From the NCBI RefSeq assembly GCF_000429445.1, contig NZ_AUBW01000006.1, positions 124,001 through 188,000 of the forward strand: 64,000 bases of DNA, in the 5' to 3' direction. Under the pieces are notes generated by a model that saw nothing but the letters and a program-made list of their open reading frames with translations, did not search any database and was not told the origin of the DNA. Of this stretch, positions 18,760 through 28,070 are shown in pieces (the stretch's first letter is position 1; each line of letters opens with the position of its first letter). The translations under genes and the position numbers were made by a program. The stretch comes from Algoriphagus terrigena DSM 22685 (lineage in GTDB: Bacteria; Bacteroidota; Bacteroidia; Cytophagales; Cyclobacteriaceae).

Positions 18760-19013
18760 ACAGGTTTTGAAATTCGGAGATATGAAAGAGTTTACTTTTT
18801 GGTGGACGCCTAAATATTTAACAAGCTAGTTATAATGATAGCCCTCACTTACAAAAAAACCAAACCGTCCGAATAGTTTTGCCGCGGTTGACTGGCTGGG
18901 AAAAGTCGAAATTCTCGATATTACGGGAGTAAATCAATCTTTATAATTGTCCACAAAGAAATCTTATTTATCCCAAAAGAAGAAGAGCTAGAGATGACTA
19001 ACACGCACATCAA

Positions 19014-20189
19014 ATGAGATCAATCTTACCAGTCATCGTGGTTGCCCAATTTCTCTGCACGTCACTTTGGTTTGCCGGCAATTCGGTCATCGGAGACTTG
19101 GTCAGGGACTTCGATCTTGCCCCGATTTTCCTGACGCATCTGACCAGCGCGATTCAGTTTGGATTTATCGCCGGAACCTTGGTGTTCGCCATCTTCACCG
19201 TTTCAGACCGCTTTTCTCCATCCCTTGTATTTTTCATCAGTTCGCTTTTGGCAGGACTTTTCAACCTCGGCATCACGCTCTCAGGGGTCGAGGTTGGAGA
19301 GATACTTCTGTTTCGGTTCTTGACTGGCTTTTTCCTTGCGGGAATCTATCCCGTCGGGATGAAGATCGCTTCCGACCACTATCAAGCCGGGCTGGGGAAG
19401 TCATTGGGTTTCCTAGTTGGCGCCCTAGTCTTGGGCACGGCATTCCCGCATTTGTTGAAAGATCTCACGCTGGGTTTCCCCTGGAGATACATCCTCTACT
19501 TGACCACGATATTGTCGGCTATTGGCGGACTAGCCGTCATGATATTTGTTCCTGACGGACCATTCAGAAAGCGGGGGCAGAAGCCAAAATTCACTGCGTT
19601 TTTACAGGGATTTAAGCAGCGGGATTTTCGCGCCGCCGCATTTGGATACTTTGGACACATGTGGGAGCTGTACACCTTTTGGGCTTTTGTACCGATCATG
19701 CTTCTCGCCTACAATAGCCGCTACCCCGCCGCCCAGCTCAATGTTCCGTTGCTTTCCTTCCTGATCATCGGATCCGGGGGGATCGCCTGCGTCGTGAGCG
19801 GGCTCATCTCTCAGCGATTTGGGGCAAAGAAAACAGCCACCGGCTCCCTGCTTCTCTCGTGTGTTTGCTGCCTTATGTCTCCGCTGTTTTTATTTGCGGA
19901 TTCAGCTTTTGTGCTATTGGCATTTCTGTTTGTTTGGGGGACCACGGTAGTTGCTGATTCGCCGTTATTTTCGACTTTGGTCGCCAAGAATGCGCCGGAA
20001 GAATCGAGAGGCACCGCACTCACCATCGTCAACTGCATCGGGTTTGCCATTACCATCGTCAGCATCCAGTTCCTTGGATTCTTTTCCGACAAGATCAATC
20101 CACAGTACATTTATTTACTGCTTGCCATCGGGCCAGTATTGGGGCTTTATGCCCTACTTCGCAAAAAAACACTTGCACACAAACCCTAA
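19014..20189 (+). CDS. Major facilitator superfamily transporter
   Basis: A 391-residue protein with about 12 hydrophobic segments and an amphipathic central loop near residue 185-200 (PDGPFRKRGQKPKFTAF), typical of MFS. The N-terminal SLWFAGNSVIGDLVRDF resembles a group of uncharacterised Bacteroidota and proteobacterial MFS carriers. The substrate is unknown. The DUF1801-type gene starts 37 bases after its stop. Confidence 0.88.
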   Translation: MRSILPVIVVAQFLCTSLWFAGNSVIGDLVRDFDLAPIFLTHLTSAIQFGFIAGTLVFAIFTVSDRFSPSLVFFISSLLAGLFNLGITLSGVEVGEILLFRFLTGFFLAGIYPVGMKIASDHYQAGLGKSLGFLVGALVLGTAFPHLLKDLTLGFPWRYILYLTTILSAIGGLAVMIFVPDGPFRKRGQKPKFTAFLQGFKQRDFRAAAFGYFGHMWELYTFWAFVPIMLLAYNSRYPAAQLNVPLLSFLIIGSGGIACVVSGLISQRFGAKKTATGSLLLSCVCCLMSPLFLFADSAFVLLAFLFVWGTTVVADSPLFSTLVAKNAPEESRGTALTIVNCIGFAITIVSIQFLGFFSDKINPQYIYLLLAIGPVLGLYALLRKKTLAHKP

Positions 20190-20226
20190 CTCCCCGATAC
20201 TCGCAGACAACCAAAATTCAAAACCC

Positions 20227-20808
20227 ATGACCAATCCCAAGGCTGACTTTTACTTTTCCACCAACGAACGATGGGAAAAAGAAATCATCCAATTGCGAAG
20301 AATCGTGCTCGACTCTGGACTCGTCGAGGAGCTCAAGTGGGGATGCCCTTGCTACACGTTTCACTCTGCCAACGTCGTCCTGATCCACGTCTTTAAGGAA
20401 TACTGCGCCTTGCTCTTTTTCAAAGGGGCATTGATCCAAGACACGCACGGCATCCTCATCCAGCAGACCGAGAATGTGCAGGCTGCCCGTCAGATCCGCT
20501 TTCAGGAGCTGAAGGAAATCCTGGAACAGGAAGCTTGGATCAAAGCTCATATCTACGAGGCTATCGAGGTCGAAAAAGCGGGTTTGAAAGTCGAACTCAA
20601 GAAAATGGAGGAGTACGCGGTGCCGGAGGAATTTCAGGAGAAACTGGACTCAGATCAGGCCTTACGCGTGGCTTTTGAAAGTCTGACACCGGGTAGGCAA
20701 CGGGCGTATCTGTTTCACTTTTCCCAGCCGAAGCAATCCACAACCCGCGAATCCCGCATCGAAAAGTGCGTTCCTGCGATCTTGGAAGGCAGGGGTCTGA
20801 AGGATTAA
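20227..20808 (+). CDS. YdeI family protein: DUF1801 plus OmdA domain
   Basis: The ATG at 20227 (MTNPKADFYFS) gives 193 residues. Residues ~10-110 match DUF1801 (LRRIVLDSGLVEELKWGCPCYTF, ALLFFKGALI), a small fold common across bacteria, and residues ~125-190 match the YdeI/OmpD-associated C-terminal helical domain (ALRVAFESLTPGRQRAY, RIEKCVPAILEGRGLKD). Members are linked to peptide or bacteriocin tolerance, but the biochemical role is unknown. Confidence 0.88.
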   Translation: MTNPKADFYFSTNERWEKEIIQLRRIVLDSGLVEELKWGCPCYTFHSANVVLIHVFKEYCALLFFKGALIQDTHGILIQQTENVQAARQIRFQELKEILEQEAWIKAHIYEAIEVEKAGLKVELKKMEEYAVPEEFQEKLDSDQALRVAFESLTPGRQRAYLFHFSQPKQSTTRESRIEKCVPAILEGRGLKD

Positions 20809-20871
20809 CTCCAACCTGATTGCGCCGAATCCGTAGATTGGATTCTCTCATCTATTTAACCCACACTGACT

Positions 20872-21522
20872 ATGCCCCTCAAAATCATCCTTACCGGCGC
20901 GACAGGAATGGTCGGCGAAGGCGTTCTCTTAGAGCTCCTACAAAACGACCAAGTCTCCGAAGTGCTTAGCATTAGCCGAAAGCCCTACGCCATTTCCCAC
21001 CCCAAATACTCGGAGCTGTTGGTTGCGGACTTCATGCAGATTGATTCCCATCGGGAAAAACTCACCGGGTTTGACGCCTGCTTCTATTGCGCGGGGGTGA
21101 GCTCAGTTGGGACGAGCGAGGCGGACTATACGCATATCACGCAGACGACCACCTTGCATTTTGCGAGGCTACTGGCGGAACTCAATCCAGCGATGGTCTT
21201 TGACTTTGTCACCGGAACACTGACCGACAGCAGCGAAAAAGGGCGCTCGATGTGGGCAAGAGTAAAGGGAAAGACTGAAAACGAACTCATGAAACTGCCT
21301 TTCCGCGGTCAGTATAACTTCCGTCCGGGTTTTATGAAACCCTTTCCAGGACAAAAGAACGTCAAGGCGCTCTTTAAACCTTTGATCGCAATCCTACCCT
21401 ACTTGATTCCCCGAAAGACACTCACCCTGCAGGAAGTCGGCCGGGCGATGATCAAGACGGTGACGGAAGGCTATTCCAAGCAGGTGCTGGAGATTGGGGA
21501 TATTAAGAGACTGGGAAGGTAA
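20872..21522 (+). CDS. NAD(P)-binding atypical SDR / epimerase-like protein
   Basis: A 216-residue Rossmann protein beginning with the nucleotide-binding glycine motif GATGMVGEGVLLELL (~8-22). It has the DACFYCAGVSSVG segment after strand 4, but no clear YxxxK pair, as in NAD(P)-binding atypical SDRs (YbjT/HTATIP2-like). It could be a regulator or a reductase of unknown substrate. It follows the YdeI-like gene by 63 bases. Confidence 0.82.
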   Translation: MPLKIILTGATGMVGEGVLLELLQNDQVSEVLSISRKPYAISHPKYSELLVADFMQIDSHREKLTGFDACFYCAGVSSVGTSEADYTHITQTTTLHFARLLAELNPAMVFDFVTGTLTDSSEKGRSMWARVKGKTENELMKLPFRGQYNFRPGFMKPFPGQKNVKALFKPLIAILPYLIPRKTLTLQEVGRAMIKTVTEGYSKQVLEIGDIKRLGR

Positions 21523-21585
21523 AATCAATCTGGCTTGTCAAAAATTTCGCCAGCTCACTATCTTTTCCAATCTTAAAGAAATCCT

Positions 21586-22119
21586 ATGAAGATCGACCGC
21601 AAATTCAACGAGCTCAGCAAAGCTGAATATTTCCACTTTACTGACCGCCACGGGGATTATTCTGATTTCAATACGCTGGGCCTCTATCGCTCAATCTGCG
21701 AAAACGAAAATCTGGACTTGGCGGACCGACTGGAAGTCCGCGACTACGCCAACCAAACTTTTGCCAAGACTTTCGATTTTCTGCAGCTAAAGGACCCCCG
21801 AACCTATTTTGAACTGATTACTTTGGGTGAGGAACTGACGGTCGCGGACGAATGGCAGCTTTGGGTCGACATCCGAAAAAACCAAGAACGTATCCTTTCC
21901 GACAAAAAGATCAAACACCGCAACTTCGGAAGTCATTCCAAACACAACTGCGGACATCCGGGCTGTCCGTTTGACGGGATGATGATCCGGCAGGACTCAT
22001 GGTTGACACAGCGCCACATGTTCTTCGACTCCGATCGCGACAAGATGTCGGTCAAAGCCAAATCGGAGCGCCTCAAGAGGGAGCGAAAAACGCGGAATTG
22101 GCTGAAAGATGGAGAATAG
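21586..22119 (+). CDS. Uncharacterised protein with Cys/His cluster
   Basis: I do not recognise this 177-residue soluble protein. It is rich in charged residues and helical at the N-terminus (FNELSKAEYFHFTDRHGDYSDF). A compact Cys/His patch near residues 113-127 (HSKHNCGHPGCPFDG) could bind a metal, and the C-terminus is strongly basic (KSERLKRERKTRNWLKDGE), as in nucleic-acid-binding proteins. It lies between an NAD-binding protein and a sulfurtransferase on the same strand. Confidence 0.7.
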   Translation: MKIDRKFNELSKAEYFHFTDRHGDYSDFNTLGLYRSICENENLDLADRLEVRDYANQTFAKTFDFLQLKDPRTYFELITLGEELTVADEWQLWVDIRKNQERILSDKKIKHRNFGSHSKHNCGHPGCPFDGMMIRQDSWLTQRHMFFDSDRDKMSVKAKSERLKRERKTRNWLKDGE

Positions 22120-22185
22120 TAACCACTTCGATACGACTGGAACTTCACGGACAGCGTTGCAAAAATCAGAATCCCATTTTAGACA

Positions 22186-23034
22186 ATGACCCAAAACCTT
22201 TCTCCCATCCTGCAAGCGGCAGACCTTCCAGCGCTGATTCAATCTGAAAAAATCATACTGATTGATGCCACAAACTCGAAAAATGCCAAGGAAAATTATG
22301 CGAAGAGACATCTGAAAGGAACCCTGTTTGTGGATCTCAACACGCAGCTGGCCGATATCAAGTCCGATTTGTCAGAAGGTGGGCGGCATCCTTTGCCCAC
22401 CCTCGACAACTTCTCTAAGACACTTGCCGAGCTTGGCATCTCGCCCGCCAGTCATGTCGTGATCTATGATGAAACCAACGGCTCCAATGCCGCCGCGAGA
22501 TTTTGGTGGATGCTGAAGGCCGTCGGACACGAAAAAGCGCAGGTCTTGGACGGTGGATTGGAGGAAGCTGAGCGGCACGGATTTCCTGTAACTGAAGGAA
22601 TCGAAACAGCAGCTAAAACAGAACTTTATCCCATTGAAAGATGGATTCTCCCTATCGCCGACCTTGCCGAGGTCGAAGCGGTCTCCACCAATCCCAGTCA
22701 TCTCGTGATTGATGTCAGAGACCACGATCGATACCTCGGAAAAACAGAACCCATCGACCTCGTCGCCGGACATATTCCCGGCGCGGTTAACGTGCCTTAT
22801 TCCGAAAACCTTGATGAACAGGGCTTTCTCCTTTCTCCGGAGGAGTTGCAAACAAAATATCAGGGCATATTTGACGGCAAGGATTCTGAAAACATCATCG
22901 TCCACTGCGGATCGGGAGTGACTGCATGCCATACGCTGTTGGCGATTGCCTCAGCAGGGCTTGAGATTCCCAAGCTTTATGTCGGTTCCTGGAGCGAATG
23001 GTCCAGAAATGACATGCCGATGGCGACAGGTTGA
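22186..23034 (+). CDS. sseA: Two-domain sulfurtransferase (3-mercaptopyruvate/thiosulfate type)
   Basis: The 282 residues form tandem rhodanese domains. The N-terminal half (~15-135) is the inactive copy, with the conserved RFWWMLKAVGH segment, and the C-terminal half has the catalytic Cys241 in HCGSGVTAC; the CGSGVT loop is the form favouring 3-mercaptopyruvate over thiosulfate. It moves sulfane sulfur to thiol acceptors or cyanide in the cytoplasm. A symbol is given on family grounds. Confidence 0.9.
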   Translation: MTQNLSPILQAADLPALIQSEKIILIDATNSKNAKENYAKRHLKGTLFVDLNTQLADIKSDLSEGGRHPLPTLDNFSKTLAELGISPASHVVIYDETNGSNAAARFWWMLKAVGHEKAQVLDGGLEEAERHGFPVTEGIETAAKTELYPIERWILPIADLAEVEAVSTNPSHLVIDVRDHDRYLGKTEPIDLVAGHIPGAVNVPYSENLDEQGFLLSPEELQTKYQGIFDGKDSENIIVHCGSGVTACHTLLAIASAGLEIPKLYVGSWSEWSRNDMPMATG

Positions 23035-23085
23035 AAAAACCGCGGGCCCTCTTACCATTTGCAAAAAGTCCAAAAGCAATAAAAG

Positions 23086-23517
23086 ATGAATAACAACCAG
23101 GTAGTCATTGAGCGCTTACTGAACGCTCCCGTAGATTTCGTTTGGCAGATCTGGACCATGCCGGAGTTTATACAGCAATGGTTTGGCTCCGATCCCAAGG
23201 GCACAGTGCTTTCCGTCGATATGGATCTGACACTTGGAGGTCACTACCGAATTGCATTTCAGGATTCCGATGGTACTACGCATGCGGCCTTTGGGAAATA
23301 TCTGGAAATCACTAAAGAATCAAGACTCCACTGTACTTGGGAATGGGAAAGTGAACCAGGGCACGTCACAGAATTATCGGTCGAATTCACGCCTGAAGGA
23401 GAAAAAACACGACTAACGCTCACCCATGCCAACCTCAATCCATCCTCACTTCATGGATACCAAGACGGATGGAATGCTACGGTCGATAAGATCGTGGAAA
23501 AGATCATCAAGAAATAA
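23086..23517 (+). CDS. AHSA1/SRPBCC-fold protein
   Basis: A 143-residue START-like protein: VIERLLNAPVDFVWQIWTMPEFIQQWFG at the N-terminus and a C-terminal helix DGWNATVDKIVEKIIKK are the AHSA1 (activator of Hsp90 ATPase 1) family pattern. These proteins bind hydrophobic ligands in a helix-grip pocket; the ligand is unknown. It stands 51 bases after the sulfurtransferase. The following 180 bases up to the HopJ gene hold no clear gene. Confidence 0.88.
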   Translation: MNNNQVVIERLLNAPVDFVWQIWTMPEFIQQWFGSDPKGTVLSVDMDLTLGGHYRIAFQDSDGTTHAAFGKYLEITKESRLHCTWEWESEPGHVTELSVEFTPEGEKTRLTLTHANLNPSSLHGYQDGWNATVDKIVEKIIKK

Positions 23518-23697
23518 CCGCTCGATCTTGAAAAGACGGAGACCTTTCATCTTTGCTGCGAAACAGGAAAGACAGATAAACGATCTACAAAACCAGCCAA
23601 GTGCGAATGAAACCCTGTCGGCAGTCGGCAAAAAAAGCCCGCATAGGGCGGCCTTCTGAATCAAAAAAACGAATTTGCAGTAAAATCCCCTTTTGAA

Positions 23698-24033
23698 ATG
23701 AAACTGTTCCAAGCAATCAAAGAGCATCCAGAGACGATCACTTTCCCCGAAGTCATCGCCTATATCGACGAACACTACGAGTTTACCCCCACGCGCTTTA
23801 CCAACGGAATCATCGTCAACGAAGCGGGGCAAAACAACGGCAGCTGCAAGATTTTTTCCTTTGCGAAGCTAAACTTACTCACCGCCCAGCAGACCCTGGC
23901 GCTGTTCGGTGACTACTATCGGGTCGACGTACTGGGCAATCCAGATGGCACTGATCATCAGAACATCCGGAGCTTTATGCTCAAAGGCTGGGAGGGAATC
24001 CACTTTGACGGCGACGCGCTGAAGGCCAAATGA
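23698..24033 (+). CDS. HopJ type III effector family protein
   Basis: This 111-residue protein matches the HopJ family over its full length (FPEVIAYIDEHYEFTPTRFTNG, NQNGSCKIFSFA-like segment, ALFGDYYRVDVLGNPDGTDHQNIRSFM). The name comes from a Pseudomonas effector, but the family is widespread in free-living bacteria without type III secretion, so an effector role is not implied. It has no signal peptide and no coupled neighbours. Confidence 0.88.
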   Translation: MKLFQAIKEHPETITFPEVIAYIDEHYEFTPTRFTNGIIVNEAGQNNGSCKIFSFAKLNLLTAQQTLALFGDYYRVDVLGNPDGTDHQNIRSFMLKGWEGIHFDGDALKAK

Positions 24034-24042
24034 TTCCCGTTG

Positions 24043-24076
24043 TCCTGCTTCTCCCCCGATTGATATCGGGGCAGGA
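24043..24076. repeat. Imperfect hairpin downstream of HopJ gene
   Basis: TCCTGC...CCCCGAT tgat ATCGGGG CAGGA forms a two-part stem just after the stop codon. It may terminate transcription or belong to a dispersed palindromic family; no T-tract follows. Confidence 0.4.
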
Positions 24077-24204
24077 CCATTCGTCCCCTGAATGCTGCTT
24101 CAGGAGAAGCATAGCATATTGAAAGCAAACGCTTATTATCCCAAACATTTTTCGCAATTTTCATAGGCCTCCGGTATTTTCATCGGAGTTTTTAGCAAAG
24201 GTCT

Positions 24205-25029
24205 ATGTCTAGGTTATTCTCCATCAACAATCCCAAGGCGATCTGCCTAACCTATCTGGTGGTCGGAGTCGCATGGATTTTTTTCAGCGACCAAGCGGCG
24301 GGATACATCTTCACGGACAACATCCGGGGAATGTCGCGATTTCAACTTTACAAGGGCTTTTTCTATGTTATCGTCACGTGTCTGATGCTTTACTTTCTTA
24401 TCAGAAAACTGGCAGACAACCTCACCCGACGCAAGCTCGAGCTAGAGTTGGTCTTTTCCAACCCAAATCTGGGCATACTAAAATTCGATGCCGAAGGCAT
24501 CTTTACCCAGGTGAGCAGTAATGTCCTCACCATGACAGGATACTCCGCCGACGAAATGATCGGGAAAATGATCAACCACTACACTCCCGAACACCGGCGA
24601 CCACAAGATGACATTGCATTGGAGACCATAGCCAAAGCCACCAAACTGGGCGATTTTGTGTTCAATAAACATGTCCGGACAAAGAGCGGTGAGGAGATCA
24701 TCGTCCGGGGCTATGGAATGAGGATAAAGGCCAGTAATAACGAGGGCTCGGGATATATCGTCGCCTTCCAAAACATCACCGAAGAGATTCGATACTTGAC
24801 AGCACTGGAAGCCTACAACGCACAACTGAAGGAGCTAGCTTCCGAACAATCTCATCTCGTACGGGCTCCGCTTGCCCGCATCATGGCAATCAGCAGCCTG
24901 CTGCAAGACCCAGAAAATCTGAATCCAAAGGAAAAACTCGACTTAATCCAAAACTTGGAAGTGTCGGCCGACGAGCTCGACCACGCTTTGAGAGATATTT
25001 CCCAAAAGATGAACACCAACCCCGCCTAA
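24205..25029 (+). CDS. Membrane PAS sensor with HisKA-like helix but no ATPase domain
   Basis: Two transmembrane helices (~12-32 and ~48-66) precede a PAS domain (~75-195, GILKFDAEGIFTQVSSNVLTMTGYSADEMIG). A short DHp-like helical segment at ~212-265 contains an H-box-like SHLVRAPLARIMAISSLL with a candidate phospho-acceptor His. The gene stops there: no HATPase domain is present in frame or immediately after, where a lipoprotein gene starts 34 bases on. It may be a truncated kinase, a phosphotransfer adaptor or a dimerising sensor. Confidence 0.82.
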   Translation: MSRLFSINNPKAICLTYLVVGVAWIFFSDQAAGYIFTDNIRGMSRFQLYKGFFYVIVTCLMLYFLIRKLADNLTRRKLELELVFSNPNLGILKFDAEGIFTQVSSNVLTMTGYSADEMIGKMINHYTPEHRRPQDDIALETIAKATKLGDFVFNKHVRTKSGEEIIVRGYGMRIKASNNEGSGYIVAFQNITEEIRYLTALEAYNAQLKELASEQSHLVRAPLARIMAISSLLQDPENLNPKEKLDLIQNLEVSADELDHALRDISQKMNTNPA

Positions 25030-25062
25030 CAACATCTACACATTCAAGTCCCTTTCTACCCT

Positions 25063-25524
25063 GTGAAAAAAATCACCCCCATCCTGTTACTAGTCCTTGC
25101 TTTGACAGCCTGCTCTCCTATGCCCTCTGAAAAAAGTCCCGATGTCAAAATTCCACTGATCGGCACCTGGAAACTGATCTCGGGAACCACGATTCGAGGT
25201 GCCGACACCATCGTCGTCGACTATACGGTCAACCAAAGCTTCATCAAGATCTTCAACGACACCCACTTCAGCTTTTTCCGTCATGACTTGAGTAAAGGCC
25301 AGGATTCAACAGCTGTGTTTGCGGCGGGAGCAGGCACTTATACGCTGAAGGGGAACGCCTACACCGAGCAGCTGGAGTACTTTACCCTCCGGGAATGGGA
25401 AGGGAACCAGTTTGAATTTACGGTGTCGATCTCGCAGGACACGCTGATTCAGACCGGTGTCGAGAAGATACCAGAACTCGGAGTGGATCAGATGATTATC
25501 GAAAAGTACGTCAAAGTGAAATAA
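25063..25524 (+). CDS. Lipocalin-like lipoprotein
   Basis: The start is GTG at 25063 (MKKITPILLL), followed by a lipobox with Cys17 (LALTAC). The 130-residue mature part has the lipocalin-like pattern IPLIGTWKLISGTTIRG with successive beta strands and the FSFFRHDL and GAGTYTLKGNAYTE segments seen in DUF4488-type proteins. It probably binds a small hydrophobic ligand in the periplasm. It may be co-transcribed with the PAS sensor just upstream. Confidence 0.78.
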   Translation: MKKITPILLLVLALTACSPMPSEKSPDVKIPLIGTWKLISGTTIRGADTIVVDYTVNQSFIKIFNDTHFSFFRHDLSKGQDSTAVFAAGAGTYTLKGNAYTEQLEYFTLREWEGNQFEFTVSISQDTLIQTGVEKIPELGVDQMIIEKYVKVK

Positions 25525-25660
25525 AGGCTCGCCCGGAAAGGTTCGGGAGAATGTTAAAACATTCTGTTTAGTTGTGGTTCTCGTTGAAATTTAGTTTTTT
25601 AGAAATGATTTTGATAATCATGCAATTGACACCATTACTTTTCAACCCTAAATTTTTCAA

Positions 25661-26815
25661 ATGAAACCCATCCTAACTCAACTCGCGCTCAGCGCAATGG
25701 CTATCGGCCTATTTTCCTGCGGAGAAAACAAAGAAAGCAGTTCCGCTCCCAAGACCTTTTCCCTGGAGATCACCGACTCAATTCAGGTAGATTTCCTCGG
25801 GGACATGATGCTTATGGACTATGATCCCAAAGCGGACAAATACCTGCTCTCTACGGACGTCTACTACGAATATTTAGAGGTGGATAAGCAAGGAAAGATC
25901 CTCAACCATCACAAGTTTAGCGAGGAGGGAGTTGCCCCCGTCAGCCAAGCGATGGGACTGGGCTACTTCAATGGAGACGTCACAGTGTTCAATCCGCCAA
26001 AGGGCTACTATCGCTTCCAGGATTCTTCCAAAGTTGGGGAAATCACGATTCCATATCCTTATCAGGTCTTTATGCAGTATCCCAAGCTAGGGGTGTTTGA
26101 GTCCGGCAACAAGATCTATTACCCCAAGCCCTGGCCGGAAACACTCGCCGTCAAAATGGAAGAAGGGGAATTCTATCAGGCAATGTATCGGCTTCCGATC
26201 ATAGAGTCCCAGGATAAGACCACCGGGGACACCTTGGGTGTTCTCAGCTTGCCGGAGACTTCCCCCCTGCTTGGAGATCAGGTTCACGGCTTTCCGGTTC
26301 CGGTCTACACGCTGGATGGAAACAAACTGCTGCTCAGTATGTGGCTCGAACCGAGATTGTATGTCTATAACAAAGAAGGCGACCGATTTGTCCATGAAAA
26401 GACTGTAGAAGTAAACATCCCTGATTGGATTCCTTATACACCCGTTCCGCTCGACCAAGCCGAACGGTTTTTTGCAGAAAACGGGAAAAAAAGTATCGGG
26501 AATCTAAGCAACGTCCTGGTGACAGAAGAGTATTACATCGCCGTGTACAACAAAGGCCTCTCAGAGGCGCAGATAACCGAACTCGGCGATCCGAAAGACG
26601 GTGGACTGAGCAAAAGAAGAATGAACCCGCACTATGCAGCTATCTTCGACAAGGATTTCAATCAATTGGCAAGCAATATCCCGTTTCCCATTGCCAGCAA
26701 TTACAACATCGTCGTCAACAAAGCGGATGAAATCGTGGTATCCAAAGTGGCGGGCTTGTCAGAAACCGAAGATGATGGCATTATCCTGTATAAGTTGAAG
26801 TTGAAAGTGGATTGA
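25661..26815 (+). CDS. Propeller lipoprotein of the DUF4221 type
   Basis: A lipobox (GLFSC, Cys20) precedes a ~360-residue protein of repeated beta-strand blades (DYDPKADKYLLSTDVYYEYLEVDKQGKI, IYYPKPWPET, LYVYNKEGDRFVH, ILYKLKLKVD). The order and length resemble DUF4221 proteins, frequent in Cyclobacteriaceae and often present in several copies. Function is unknown; a surface or periplasmic binding role is inferred from the fold and the lipid anchor. Confidence 0.72.
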   Translation: MKPILTQLALSAMAIGLFSCGENKESSSAPKTFSLEITDSIQVDFLGDMMLMDYDPKADKYLLSTDVYYEYLEVDKQGKILNHHKFSEEGVAPVSQAMGLGYFNGDVTVFNPPKGYYRFQDSSKVGEITIPYPYQVFMQYPKLGVFESGNKIYYPKPWPETLAVKMEEGEFYQAMYRLPIIESQDKTTGDTLGVLSLPETSPLLGDQVHGFPVPVYTLDGNKLLLSMWLEPRLYVYNKEGDRFVHEKTVEVNIPDWIPYTPVPLDQAERFFAENGKKSIGNLSNVLVTEEYYIAVYNKGLSEAQITELGDPKDGGLSKRRMNPHYAAIFDKDFNQLASNIPFPIASNYNIVVNKADEIVVSKVAGLSETEDDGIILYKLKLKVD

Positions 26816-26843
26816 GCCGCGGCCCGGTCATCGACCTACTGTC

Positions 26844-26877
26844 CCAGCCGACGTTCGCTTACTCCGACGTCGGCTGG
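26844..26877. terminator. GC-rich hairpin between convergent genes
   Basis: A perfect 10-bp stem CCAGCCGACG/CGTCGGCTGG with a 14-nt loop. It overlaps the last codons of the hydrolase gene on the minus strand. No T-tract is present, so its role in ending both convergent transcripts is inferred. Confidence 0.4.
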
Positions 26878-27839
26878 ATCGTGGTCGAATCCGCATAGGT
26901 TCGATCCAGCCAGTCCACGACCATCATCCAACTTTCCCGTGGAATGACGGCATGGGTCGTGTTGGGCATGACGACAAACTCCTTTTTGTCACCCGGCACC
27001 AGATCGTAAAACTCCCGGACTTTGTCCACGGCAAACAGTTCGTCGCCGTCTCCAATTCCGACCAAAACGGGGATATTCAGATCCGTCGGCAGCACCAGCG
27101 TCTTCACATCCAGCATCATCAAAAACCTCGGAGCATATCTCAGGTTGAACAGACTGTCCTGGGTCACGGTCATCCCCTCCCGGTAGTATTCATAGGACTG
27201 ATGGGATGGCCGAAAAACCGCACTGGCAAAGAATGTCGCCTTATCTAACAGGGAAGGCTCTTTCGAGACTCCCTTCTTTCCTTCATACGCTCCTGAGAGC
27301 AGCACCAATCCCGCCAACTCGGACGGCACGACCCGTGCCACACAGATTGCCGACGCTACTCCCAGGCTGTGTCCCATGACCACCACTTCCGGGAAGCCAA
27401 GCCCCTTGATGTATCGCACCGCCTCGGCCATATCCTCGATCCATCGCTCAGTGCCCGGAGTATCGCCGCGATTGCCGCTCGACAGGCCATGTCCTCGGTA
27501 GTCCAAGCCAAATGTGGTATATCCGCTTTCGGAGAAAGGCTGCCCTGCCATGTCATATGCACCGCTGTGGGCAGTGATTCCGTGAAGGATCAACACCGCG
27601 ACCCCGGCCTTATCGGACTGAATACTGTCAGGATTCCACCTGCGGAGAAACAGCTCCGCGCCATCGGAGGTGGTGATCACATGGTGAGGATCGGTGAATT
27701 CATCCCGAAGTACAGTCGCCCGCTCTTCCGAAATCCCCGCGTGGTTCGTCTTGGATTCTACGGGAAAAAAGGCCAAAACCACCGCCGCCACGATGAGCAG
27801 CAGGACGAGGTAGAAGAGGATTTTGAACGTTTTTTTCAT
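26859..27839 (-). CDS. Alpha/beta hydrolase, monoacylglycerol-lipase-like
   Basis: A 326-residue protein with an N-terminal membrane anchor or signal (KILFYLVLLLIVAAVVLAFF). The alpha/beta hydrolase core has an oxyanion region LILHGITAHSG, the nucleophile elbow GHSLG (VVMGHSLGVAS), a catalytic Asp in VGIGDGDELF and the final His in PNTTHAV. This matches the serine aminopeptidase S33/monoacylglycerol lipase group. It is likely to act on lipids or esters at the cytoplasmic membrane or periplasm. Confidence 0.88.
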   Translation of the reverse strand: MKKTFKILFYLVLLLIVAAVVLAFFPVESKTNHAGISEERATVLRDEFTDPHHVITTSDGAELFLRRWNPDSIQSDKAGVAVLILHGITAHSGAYDMAGQPFSESGYTTFGLDYRGHGLSSGNRGDTPGTERWIEDMAEAVRYIKGLGFPEVVVMGHSLGVASAICVARVVPSELAGLVLLSGAYEGKKGVSKEPSLLDKATFFASAVFRPSHQSYEYYREGMTVTQDSLFNLRYAPRFLMMLDVKTLVLPTDLNIPVLVGIGDGDELFAVDKVREFYDLVPGDKKEFVVMPNTTHAVIPRESWMMVVDWLDRTYADSTTIQPTSE

Positions 27840-28070
27840 ATGATTATGATTTGCTTTTTAAAGGCCATATAGCCTGTCCCGAACTTGATTCGGGAGAATG
27901 CCCCAAATAATCGTCCCCTCGTTAGGAAAGCCTTTCTCATGGGCATTTCATGGTTATTTTCTTGGGTGTTTTGTTATTGGTTCTACTAATCTGACAATAT
28001 ACTTCCCTTCGGTAGCCAATCGGCATTGTCCCATGTCAGGATTTATCCTACCGTCTTTGATCTCTCAATC

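Noticed and set aside
23698..24033. Evidence of type III secretion from the HopJ name
   Set aside because: The HopJ family is found in many bacteria that lack such systems and no secretion gene is present here.
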